Shown one piece after another: positions 10,701 through 19,321 of a stretch of 64,000 bases of DNA. The notes beneath the pieces were generated by a model, which did not search any database, had not been told where the DNA came from, and worked only from the letters and a program-made list of their open reading frames with translations. Numbering within the stretch: the first letter of the stretch is position 1; each line of letters starts with the position of its first letter. Both the position numbers and the translations under genes were made by a program. Location: the NCBI GenBank assembly GCA_937872535.1, contig CALMTC010000002.1, positions 18,214 to 82,213 of the forward strand, written 5' to 3'. The stretch comes from an uncultured bacterium (lineage in GTDB: Bacteria; Patescibacteriota; Gracilibacteria; Absconditabacterales; Absconditicoccaceae).

Positions 10701-13700
10701 GAGTACGAATACAACGGGATTTGACGACTATTGAGAAAAAGAGAAAAGACAATCCAAGGGACAAATTGGTCACCAAATGGACTAAGTTTCATATTATCAA
10801 CACCGCAAACAATAGTGACGAACTACCAATACAACAAAGCATGACAGATCACAAAAGCAATCCAGCCAAGATGAGGTCAAACAAGCTACCAGTACAATAA
10901 CAAAGCGAGATTAACAAAAATGATAGATAGCTTGTGAAACAGCGTAAATTATGAGTACAACCTGAGAGGATTGCTGATTAAAGAGAGTTTGATATCAGCA
11001 TCTGGTGGAATTTACAATACAATCTATGGATACGACAGAGACGGTAGAATAATCAGCAAGACAAACAACGACTGAAAAGTAGTATCTTATCAGTATAATC
11101 TACTCAATCAGCTCATTAAAAAAACTGACGAGATGTGAAATGTGACAGACTTGGAGTACGATTTCGCATGAAATTTGGTCAAAGAAAGTCGTTACTTAGT
11201 AGAGTCAGGAAGTGCTACTCCAGTGGTGACAAGCTACGAGTACGATCTGATGAACGAGTTAGTAAAACAAACTGATGCAAAATGAAATGCTCATAGCTAT
11301 AGTTTTGATGGATTCAACCGTATGATAAAAGAAACTTACCCAGACTGAATCAGTGCTGAATATTTTTATGATGCAAATAGGAATATAACGAAAAGCATAG
11401 ATCCAAACGGAAATGTGGTAAACAATGTTTATGACAACCTCGATAGATTGACTACGAGAACTATCAATCCGGCACAATGAGTTTGAGGTGTTACCAGAGA
11501 ACAATATTCTTACGATGCTTTATGAAGATTGATAAGTGCAACAGATAGCCAAAACCAGAATATAGAATTTTTGTATGATGGATTAGATAGAGTTTTGAAA
11601 GAAAAAAATTCAGGTAAGTTGATACATTATAGCTACGATAACGATAGTAACCTCGTGGGAATAATTTATCCATCCAAGAAAAAAGCTACGAGAAGTTTTG
11701 ATATAGTAGATAGATTGACAAATATTTCTTGGAACGCCTACAATCAAAATATTGCTGTATTGTCAAATAGTTATGACAGCCTATTTTTGAAGCAAACAAA
11801 TTTTGGTAACTGAGCAAAGAGTAGTTACGGATACGATAATTTATTGAGAAACGAGACTATCAATCATTATCAAAGTGCATTTAACTCTCAAAACAATGCC
11901 AACCAGATAATCGATGCTATAAACTACGATTATGACGATGTTGGAAATATACTATCCGATGGATCGAGAAACTACGATTATGATTCTCTCTATCGTATAG
12001 TCCATGCCGTTTATCCACCAAGTCAAGCTGAGTTTATCAAACAGGAGCAGTGGAAATATGATCTCGTGTGAAACAGGACAAGTTATGATCAGCGAATAGA
12101 CAAAAATCCAATAATAAATCAGACTAATCCAACGGCACCGACTCCTTCATCACCATCCACAAATAACTGATCGAACGACAACACTAACAACGGAAAGCAT
12201 CTGTGACGATACAAAAACGGAAAAGCTGATTGAACAGCACCAGTAGTCTGAAACGGGAATAATGCGAATAGTAATTCAAACACGAATAACCAAACTACAC
12301 CATCATCAAACTGATGAAATATCCAATGATGATGAACTCCATGAATGCTCACTTTTGCTGGAAATAGTGCATACACCGTAAACAACCTCAACCAATATAC
12401 GACTGTCACTTATCCAAAAAATCCTGCTCAACAAACTACAGCAAACTTAAACTATGATAAAAATTGAAATCTGCTGGAAGACGATAATTTCCAATACCAG
12501 TACGATTACAGAAATAGACTCATCCGAGCAAAAAACAAACAAAATCATGAAATATTGACTTACAAGTACGACGCACTCAATAGAAGAACAGAAAAAACAA
12601 ATAGAAGCAAAGCTCGAAAACGAATCTACACATTCCACGATGTGGCTGAAGAAGACTGGTATATGAATAAATCAATGTCAGCATGAGCTATCAAAGTAAA
12701 CGAGTTTGTCTACGGAAACTGAATGGACGACCTCGTCTACAGAGAACAAAACAAACCGCTGAACTACAAAGATGAACAAGAAGAGGAATGATACACGGAA
12801 GTTTATACATGAAATGGATTTTCCAAAGCCGTCAAACGCTATTTCTTCCAAAAAGATCAAGCATGAAGCATTAAAATCATAAGCGACAGCAAATGAAAAG
12901 TGATAGAGCAATACGCTTACGACGCTTTTGGTAGAGCCTACGAAAAAGACGGAGCTAGTGCTAATTACAGACCATTCCAAAAAAGCAGAGTAAACAACAC
13001 TAGACTCTATACAGCCAGAGAGTACGATGCTGATCTATCTATGTTTTACTACAGAAACAGACGATACAGCCCATCACTCTGAAGATTCATCAACAGAGAT
13101 CCGTTGTGATACTACGACGATGTTAATCTCTACAGCTATGTAGGAAACAATCCAGCGACTTTTAGAGATCCGTGGGGGTTGGCTAAGGAGTTTTTAAAAG
13201 TTGTCAATCAAGTCCGAGATGAATGTAAACAGAATTCAAACACACGAACACTAGTAAAAGCATGTGTATGATGAGATTTCATAAGGGAAGAAAAAAACAT
13301 CTGTGATCTAGCTTGACAAATAGTATGTTGAGAATTTCCAATTGCACCAGATGCTAGAGATTTATTAGCTGCTACCCTATACTGTGAACGATGAACTAAT
13401 TGTGCTAGTGAAATATGATTAGCTTCAGTCTGAGTTTTCCCTGTTGTATGAGCTTTGAAATACTCTGATGAGTTCATGGCTTTGGCGGGGAAAATTGGGA
13501 AGAATCTGGATAGTTCTCTATTAAATCAAAAAAATATACAGGAAACTTTAGAGAGAATAAAACAATGAAAAAATAAATATCAATGACATGATTGAGAACC
13601 TTATAAAAATAGTACAAATATATTACCTGAACAAAATAATTGATATTATAAAGAATATACAGTAGAAACACCATGAATAGAATGAAGAAAAGGCTGAGAG

Positions 13701-13775
13701 AGAATTGTAGTGGGAGAGTGATGAGAAATATATTACACCAATGACCACTATAAAAATTTTACTAGAATAAAATAA
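7701..13775 (+). CDS. Rhs/YD-repeat polymorphic toxin with C-terminal RNase N1/T1 (barnase-like) domain
   Basis: This 2024-residue exported toxin is read only with UGA = Gly. The N-terminus (MRQLISFPKIKKYVLSGAVLLF) is a signal peptide. Residues about 30-290 look like a LamG-type lectin domain. Residues about 440-1780 are YD repeats that build the Rhs shell (FNYDNNGNLI-like units), with an Asn/Gly/Thr linker near 1475-1560. The Rhs core ends at about 1790-1828 with PSLGRFINRDPLGYYDDVN and ATFRDPWGLAKE. A pretoxin region rich in Cys and Gly follows. Residues 1955-2024 match guanyl-specific RNases: NILPEQNNGYYKEYTV and RIVVGEGGEIYYTNDHY, with predicted catalytic Glu1985 and His2016. The frame is open upstream to 7482, but the signal peptide favours 7701 or 7707. 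A cognate immunity gene follows 8 nt downstream. Confidence 0.93.
13095..13500 (+). repeat. Direct repeat copy A (Rhs core end plus pretoxin)
   Basis: 406 bp inside the Rhs gene, from RDPLGYYDD to ALAGKIG, repeated without visible differences at 14187-14592 (offset 1092). Such identity suggests recent duplication or gene conversion and gives a recombination anchor for swapping toxin tips. Confidence 0.93.
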
Positions 13776-13783
13776 AAAATATC

Positions 13784-14176
13784 ATGGAATATAAATGCAA
13801 TATAGAGCGAGATAGAAATTGATTGTTGTTTAATAAAAGAGAGAATATCTTAGCTGATTCAATCTTGGAAATTACAATTGATCTCAGTGATGTACTTAAA
13901 TGAAAGGAATATTTAGCTGAGTATACATGTGATAAATTAGGAATAGATAAAAGAAGTACATATAATTTTGATGCATTTTTTGATATGTTGTCAGATAGAG
14001 AATCCTTCTGGTGAGAAAAAGAAAAAACAAAAAAGATTTTTTTTTATGTTATAAATAGGAAAATGGGGCCAGAACATTTTCCTTCAAAAGAAGAAATGTA
14101 TTGGCACCAAATATACACGATGATATTTATAGATATATCGGTATTTAAGGATATAAAAACAGTCTTTGTTTATTAG
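13784..14176 (+). CDS. Immunity protein 1, barstar-like
   Basis: A 130-residue acidic protein starts 8 nt after the Rhs toxin. The segment YNFDAFFDMLSD resembles the barstar helix (LDALWDxL) that plugs the barnase active site, and barstar is the known inhibitor of this RNase fold. The N-terminal part has strand-like ILEITIDLSDVL and the C-terminus TMIFIDISVFKDI. It contains three UGA glycines and ends with TAG. Role by position and resemblance: neutralises the C-terminal RNase of the Rhs protein in the producer cell. The barstar match is from pattern only. Confidence 0.7.
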
Positions 14177-14186
14177 GTGATTTATA

Positions 14187-14592
14187 AGAGATCCGTTGTG
14201 ATACTACGACGATGTTAATCTCTACAGCTATGTAGGAAACAATCCAGCGACTTTTAGAGATCCGTGGGGGTTGGCTAAGGAGTTTTTAAAAGTTGTCAAT
14301 CAAGTCCGAGATGAATGTAAACAGAATTCAAACACACGAACACTAGTAAAAGCATGTGTATGATGAGATTTCATAAGGGAAGAAAAAAACATCTGTGATC
14401 TAGCTTGACAAATAGTATGTTGAGAATTTCCAATTGCACCAGATGCTAGAGATTTATTAGCTGCTACCCTATACTGTGAACGATGAACTAATTGTGCTAG
14501 TGAAATATGATTAGCTTCAGTCTGAGTTTTCCCTGTTGTATGAGCTTTGAAATACTCTGATGAGTTCATGGCTTTGGCGGGGAAAATTGGGA
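14187..14592 (+). repeat. Direct repeat copy B (Rhs core end plus pretoxin)
   Basis: Copy of 13095-13500. It begins 11 nt after the stop of immunity gene 1 and ends exactly where the new toxin domain begins. Confidence 0.93.
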
Positions 14593-14873
14593 GATATAAT
14601 ATAAAAGTATGAGAGGTATTGTCAGACAAAGATACAATACTTAGTGTATCGGAAATTTTTAGTCGTACCAATAAAAGATTCAGATGAGCCACTATATATA
14701 CAGATCAAAATTGAAGATATTTTTATAGAGATACTTTGCACACATGACCTAGTTCTCATCTTGAAGTTTTTGATAAAAATTGAAATCATTTATGAGAAGC
14801 AGATCCAATAACTTGAGAATTGATAGAATGAACTAAGGATGTGAGTAAAAAATTAGATAAAGATTATAGATAA
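14187..14873 (+). CDS. Orphan toxin-tip cassette 2: Rhs core end + pretoxin + colicin E3-like RNase domain
   Basis: The frame opens with the duplicated Rhs core end (RDPLGYYDDVNLYSYVGNNP) and pretoxin, then switches at about 14593 to a new C-terminus: IYTDQNGRYFYRDTLHTG, SSHLEVFDKNGNHLGEADP, ITGELIEG. The HLEVFDKNGNHLG...DPxTG pattern resembles the cytotoxic RNase domain of colicin E3/cloacin, which cleaves 16S rRNA. No ATG precedes the core segment (the only early candidate is TTG at 14196), so it is probably silent until recombined onto the full Rhs gene. Alternatively it could start internally at an ATG near 14568 and make a bare toxin. Stop is TAA; an immunity gene follows. Confidence 0.72.
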
Positions 14874-14892
14874 TTTAGTAATTTATAATAAT

Positions 14893-15219
14893 ATGATGAG
14901 GAAAGAATTGAATGAGCTTATATCAGCTGATAATGACAAATCTTTTAGTAAATTATTATGGGAAAAAAATATATTTGATAATGAAAAATATAGTAAAATA
15001 TTAGAAATTATTAAATGATTAAAAATGTTTTATAAATGAAAAAAAAGTATTGACAGGAGATTGATGCTAAATTTAATACAATTAAATCGTATGATGTTAA
15101 TATTAGATAATTCATATCATATTTGAGAAATAGCTACCAATAATTTTAGTAAAGATTTTTTCCATGATAAACAAGAAGAATTAGACTCAACTATCCGTAA
15201 TTTTCTTGCCGATACATAA
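14893..15219 (+). CDS. Immunity protein 2 (cognate to cassette 2)
   Basis: A 108-residue helical, Lys/Asn-rich protein (MMRKELNELISADNDKSF ... NFLADT) starts 19 nt after cassette 2. I recognise no family. Its place after a toxin tip and before the next Rhs-core restart makes an immunity role likely. The TAA stop is followed in the same frame by the YFNLYSYVGNN start of cassette 3. Confidence 0.6.
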
Positions 15220-15885
15220 TATTTCAATCTCTACAGCTATGTCGGTAATAATCCAGCTACCTTTAGAGATCCGTGGGGGTTGGCTAAGGAGTTGTTGAGT
15301 ATTGCAAATAAAAATCGTTTATGATGAGCTGTTAATACTCTATTCTGATTAGCTCAAGCATGATTCTCTATTGCAGAAACTGTTTGATGAGTTGCAACTT
15401 GTGGTGCTAGTTTATGAACTGCTTGTGCTGGGATACCTATCTGAGTAAGTGATGCGATAGCATGAATTACTATGACAGCGGAATGAGTCTCTGAACTAGT
15501 AATGGGAGAAGATTATCAATGGACATATGATCCTGCAGAAAATCTCGTAAACAGCAATATCCAAGATCCATATATCAGATGAACAGCCATGGTCCTCATG
15601 AATATCGATCCTAAATGATTAAAAAAATTCTTGCTAGATGGAGGGAATAATATCGTCAAGAAGAATGGGGATGAGGTGGTTGGTTTTGCAAGTAAACAAG
15701 ATAATGCATTAAATGTTTGAGAAATTAATAATCTGAAAAAAGCGGGATATGATATTCATGATTTGAAACCAAATTCAAAATTTGATTTATATAAAGATAA
15801 AAACTGAGACATATATTATAAACGCAAACCTGAATATTGAAACTCTGAGCCCGAATATGTAGATTTAAATATTAAAGATTTTTAA
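15220..15885 (+). CDS. Orphan toxin-tip cassette 3: Rhs core end + hydrophobic pretoxin + type-33-like toxin domain
   Basis: The frame begins with NLYSYVGNNPATFRDPWGLAKE, the same Rhs core end as the main gene but only about 65 bp of it, and then a different pretoxin that is Gly/Ala-rich and hydrophobic (TLFGLAQAGFSIAETVGG, GIPIGVSDAIAGITMTAEG). The C-terminus (GYDIHDLKPNSKFDLYKDKN, GDIYYKRKPEYG) resembles the polymorphic toxin type 33 domain. There is no ATG near the beginning, so it is probably a silent tip awaiting recombination. It ends TAATG, overlapping the start of the next gene, a sign of coupled toxin-immunity translation. Confidence 0.68.
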
Positions 15886-16238
15886 TGATGAGTGTTTATT
15901 TAAAAGTTTTAACTTGAGATCTGAATCCATTATTGGTTTTGTCGGAATTGGGAATAAAGTGAGAGAAAATATTTATAAAATGAGAGAAAATATTAGACAG
16001 ATGAGGAATATATAAATATAATGGATTTAGATGTTGTACAAATGAAGAATTGAAAATTAAGTATCTAAAAAAAATAGAAAAGATATGTAAAGTATTGCAT
16101 GATAAATATGGAAAGCACATAGAATTAATTTTGGTTTTAGATATTCTTGATAAACAAGGCACTTCAGGAGTTATTATTGATAAAGAAAGTTTAGCATTCA
16201 TTCATCGTATGTGAGCCGAAATTGATATTATAAATTAA
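15885..16238 (+). CDS. Immunity protein 3, DUF4279-like
   Basis: Start ATG overlaps the TAA of cassette 3. The 117-residue protein (LKVLTGDLNPLLVLSELGIK, GEKILDRGGIYKYNGF, LAFIHRMGAEIDIIN) has the layout of DUF4279 proteins: N-terminal strand, LGI turn, central conserved Gly/Trp-type region and a C-terminal LxxLGAEIDID signature. DUF4279 proteins occur next to polymorphic toxins and are presumed immunity factors. Family call is by pattern only. Several glycines are UGA. Confidence 0.62.
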
Positions 16239-16245
16239 TATTTTC

Positions 16246-16887
16246 AGTAATAACCCAGCGACCTTTAGAGATCCGTGGGGGTTAGCTAAGGAGTTGTTGA
16301 ACTCTATGGAAAGACAATTAAAGATACAAAACCAAATAGCTAATTTAAACTGATTAGATGAAGTATCTCAAATAGTGTCTGATATACAACACCAAATTAA
16401 TAATCTGTAAAACCAATACAATCAATGAAACATAAGCTTGATAGATTATGCAAACCAAGCAACTGCATTATCAATGAATCTACAAAATTCTCTAGATTCT
16501 CTTTGTAATTCAAACCAAACAACCCCTAACTGTGAAAACTTCTTAGCTTTCCAACAAATGCAAGAGGAATCTATGAATTTGGTTATGGGAATGGCTTGAA
16601 GTGTGAGATCGTCATCATTGATTGGTAATCAACTGAATGTTTCACAAACAGTTCTGAAATATTTATCCAATCCAGATAGATATGTCCCTATTGAGGTTTT
16701 AAAATGAGTTATAAATAATTGAATAAGACAACCAGATCCTCAATGAACATTATCGTCTGCTTTCTATAGTATCATAATCAAAAATTGAGTCAAATATAAT
16801 ATTAAAGTAATTTATGATGAATCACTTAATATAATTCAACATTTTCACTATACTCAGAAAGCTTTATGACCTTTACCAAAATTATAA
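16246..16887 (+). pseudogene. Broken toxin-tip cassette 4 (in-frame TAA at 16408)
   Basis: The segment opens with SNNPATFRDPWGLAKELLNSM, the Rhs core end, and is then stopped by TAA at 16408-16410. The same frame reopens without interruption to TAA at 16885: NPDRYVPIEVLKGVINNGI, RQPDPQGTLSSAFYSIII, KNGVKYNIKVIYDESLN, QHFHYTQ. The last part looks like a small compact nuclease-type toxin domain (strand-rich ending with a conserved-looking HFHY), but I cannot name the family. The internal stop means the tip would be truncated if joined to the Rhs gene, unless recombination occurs after it. A short internal start (ATG near 16474) is possible. Confidence 0.6.
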
Positions 16888-16909
16888 TTTTATATTTGAA
16901 AATACTAGT

Positions 16910-17221
16910 ATGCAAATAACTAATATCGTACCTATTGACCTATACAGAAACAATAAATATTTCTTATACGCTTCTATTAAAATGTTTCTAGATAATAGAT
17001 ACTCCAAAATTATGAATTTTTGTGATGATTTTACTGTTTTATATAGAGAAACTGATAACAAAACACTAGATAAAAATGAGAGTCTTATATTTGATGAGGT
17101 AGATTCAATATTACAGTTGTATTCTCCATTTTTAAGCGATCGCGAAAAATACCCATATAAAACAGATGAAGATGTACTTAATATTATAAATAAGGCTGTT
17201 AAATTATTAAATATAGAATAA
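16910..17221 (+). CDS. Immunity protein 4 (cognate to cassette 4)
   Basis: A 103-residue acidic protein (MQITNIVPIDLYRNNKYFLY ... KAVKLLNIE) with no UGA codon, starting 22 nt after the cassette 4 frame. It is probably helical in the C-terminal half and resembles small CdiI-type immunity proteins in size and charge, but no family is recognised. Still intact although its toxin is interrupted, as expected if immunity is kept under selection. Confidence 0.6.
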   Translation: MQITNIVPIDLYRNNKYFLYASIKMFLDNRYSKIMNFCDDFTVLYRETDNKTLDKNESLIFDEVDSILQLYSPFLSDREKYPYKTDEDVLNIINKAVKLLNIE

Positions 17222-17343
17222 TAGCTTGCTGAGAAGTCCCAATTCTACCAGATGCGAGAGATCTCTTAGCTGCCACAGTATATTGTGGACTATGAACCAA
17301 CTGTAGCACCGAAATATGATTAGCTTGAGTCTGATTTGTCTTT
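17222..17343 (+). pseudogene. Remnant of a fifth toxin cassette (pretoxin fragment)
   Basis: Read with UGA = Gly the segment gives GEVPILPDARDLLAATVYC and GLGTNCSTEIGLAGVGFV. This closely parallels the pretoxin of the main Rhs protein (GEFPIAPDARDLLAATLYC, GTNCASEIGLASVGV). It lacks both a core start and a toxin end and abuts the 3' end of the alkD-like gene, so it is a decayed boundary of the array. Confidence 0.75.
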
Positions 17344-18036
17344 TTAAATGCTCATGAAAATTTTTCTTTCCTGCTTATCAAAGTGTTCCAGACTATATCT
17401 CAGAGCAGTTCTAGGCATCGTGCTAGCTCGTTTGGTGAGAAATTTTCTTAGTAATTCAGTATCTTTTTTACCGACCTCTCTCAGCACCCATCAGACAGCC
17501 TTGTGAATCAGGTCATGAGAATCGTTTATGAGAACCTCCGCTAGTAGTAAACTAGGTTTTAAAAGTCATTTTCTGATAAATCCCAGCGTCGATATGATAG
17601 AAATTCTTTTCTTCCAGAGATTATCACTACGAGCAAATTCAAAAAGCATCTCGTGATTTCACTCAATCAAATAATCTCCAAGAAGAGCGGGAGCGGTGGC
17701 GTCGACCAGATCCCAGTTATTTACCGCTTTCAAATTTGCCAGATAAAAATCGATAATTTTTTTCTTATCAGCTCACTTTTTTTGGTACTGATAGACCAAA
17801 ATAAATAATCCAACCAGTCTATCTTCGTGAAACTTACTAGCCAAAAGCTTCTGTAGTGTAGAAAAATCAGCTTCTAAAAACTGCTTCGCTACAGTTCTCA
17901 TCTGCGGAACAGTCACTCCCAAAAAAATATCTCCCTCTCCATATTCTCCCTTTCCAGTCTTAAAAAAACGAGGAAAAAAAGCCTGTTTCTCAGGATCAAC
18001 ATGAGCACGAATTTCTTTGCTAATTTTTTCAAACAT
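17344..18036 (-). CDS. DNA alkylation repair protein, AlkD-like (HEAT-repeat)
   Basis: AlkD-type glycosylases remove N3- and N7-alkylated purines using a curved stack of HEAT repeats. The 230-residue product shows the family order: GDIFLGVTVPQMRTVAKQF near the N-terminus, VNNWDLVDATAPALLGDYL in the centre (the WD..D core), SHDLIHKAVGWVLREVGKK with the conserved WxLRE, and the final MPRTALRYSLEHF (MPRT.LRYA.E.F). Start ATG at 18036; a TTG three bases upstream is possible. UGA encodes several Gly. It lies 24 nt after def on the same strand, so the two probably form an operon. The 3' end meets the toxin-array remnant. Confidence 0.92.
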
Positions 18037-18060
18037 CAAAAAAATTTTATTCTGCTTAAA

Positions 18061-18537
18061 TTAAAGCATTTTATCAATAAACAAAATTCCATCAAGATGA
18101 TCGACCTCGTGCTGTATGATCACAGAATCAAATCATTTAAATTTCTTGGTCTGCTGTTTTCCAGAGATATCAAGGTAAGAAACTTTGATCTCTTCGTGTC
18201 TCAAAACTTGTCCTGTAATACCAGGCAGCGAAAGACAAGCCTCCTCTTCAATGATCATTTTCTCAGATTTCGCGATGATAGTCGGATTGATCATGATCTG
18301 TTCTCCGAGCAAATCAAGCTGTTTTCCTTTCTTTTTCCACTGAGTCGTTGCGATCAGTCTGATATTCAAACCAACTTGCGGCGCGGCAAGTCCCACTCCA
18401 TCAAAATCTCGCATCAGATCAAGCAAATCAAGTCAAATAGTCTTGATATCTTTAGACACTTTCTCTATGGGCTTCGCGACAGATCTGAGGATAGGATTAT
18501 CTTTTCAGGTCTGTAATACATATTTTTGGCTACTCAT
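18061..18537 (-). CDS. def: Peptide deformylase
   Basis: Removes the formyl group from the initiator Met of nascent proteins using a metal in the active site. The 158-residue protein carries all three motifs: GVGLAAPQVGLN (motif 1), EEACLSLPG (motif 2, metal-binding Cys) and QHEVDHLDGILF (motif 3; His143 and His147 bind metal, Glu144 is catalytic). Start ATG at 18537, stop TAA at 18061. UGA-coded glycines occur near the N-terminus and before motif 3. It is the first gene of a two-gene unit with the alkD-like gene. The E-A-C-L-S version of motif 2 (Ala for Gly) is a mild variant. Confidence 0.97.
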
Positions 18538-18844
18538 CTCAAAAAAATAACGAAAATAATTAAAACTCACCATACTGATTACTTTTTTTTTTACAATAAT
18601 TTTTTCTAAAAAATTAAATTCTGCTAAACAACTGCTAAAATAATTCTCTAGAAAAAGAGAAAAAATTTTCACAAAAGATCTCTGGAAAACACTGTCAAAG
18701 CAAGTCTATCTACTAGTTTTATTTACATTAGAAGGATAAGAAATTCTCTCTATAATCTCCATTTTCAAAAACTAATTTCACTGAAAAACTGATAAAGTAG
18801 AGCTTCGCTGGAGTTCGCTTGTCGGATGTCGGAACCACAGCTTG

Positions 18845-19120
18845 ATGTGTAGACTCAAATTTTTTCAAAATTTGATAGTCGAACGAATCCCTGTGGGAGA
18901 CCGAAGCGACCAGAAGAGTGATGTAGTCAAACAGAACAGAGCCGATTCTTTGATGATGAGGCGAGCTTCTAGAAAAAACAATGAAAACAAGCCAAAGAAA
19001 AAAGAGCTAGATTGGTGACGACGAGGGGTTTTTGAGTTTTTTCACTTTCAAATTGTTTGTGATCCCGTGAAGATTTTTAGATTGAATCGTAACGGGATTT
19101 ACCTGGTAGAAAAAAAGTAA
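18845..19120 (+). CDS. Possible small gene of unknown function in a GC-richer intergenic island
   Basis: The 18538-19321 stretch has no confident gene. One frame is open from 18776 to TAA at 19118; its first ATG (18845) would give 91 residues, with MCRLKFFQNLIVERIP, RRASRKNNENKPKKK and KIFRLNRNGIYLVEKK, and one UGA. The local base composition is clearly richer in G+C than the neighbours, and the product is strongly basic. It could be a real gene, a decayed transferred sequence, or a structured RNA whose frame is open by chance. A CCTGC...GCAGG hairpin (19195-19213) follows. Confidence 0.3.
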
Positions 19121-19194
19121 TGCCGGTCCGGCGAGGACAAAATCAGCGAAAGATTTTTGAAGAAAATATGTAATGACAAAAAAGCCTGCCTACG

Positions 19195-19213
19195 GCAAGC
19201 AGGTATGCCACCC
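19195..19213. repeat. Dispersed CCTGC hairpin
   Basis: CCTGCCTACGGCAAGCAGG, related to the hairpin at 486-504; part of the non-coding stretch before the macroglobulin gene. Confidence 0.5.
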
Positions 19214-19321
19214 GGTGAGGGTTTTAATATTGTTAAAAATAGTAAAAATTTTTTCAATATTTATCCTTGTACTCACCACTAATTTCACTACACTGCCACT
19301 AATTTATTTTTCGATGAAAAA

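Noticed and set aside
12119..12980. Minus-strand open frames under the Rhs gene (also 13208-13477 and 14300-14692)
   Set aside because: They are shadows opposite the Rhs coding frame; their similarity to each other simply reflects the 406-bp duplication.
17222..17360. Toxin array insertion truncating the alkD-like gene
   Set aside because: On careful reading the alkD-like frame ends naturally at TAA (17344-17346) after the conserved MPRT.LRY segment; the array only abuts it.
18001..18516. Plus-strand 171-codon frame
   Set aside because: It is antisense to def, whose three catalytic motifs are unambiguous.
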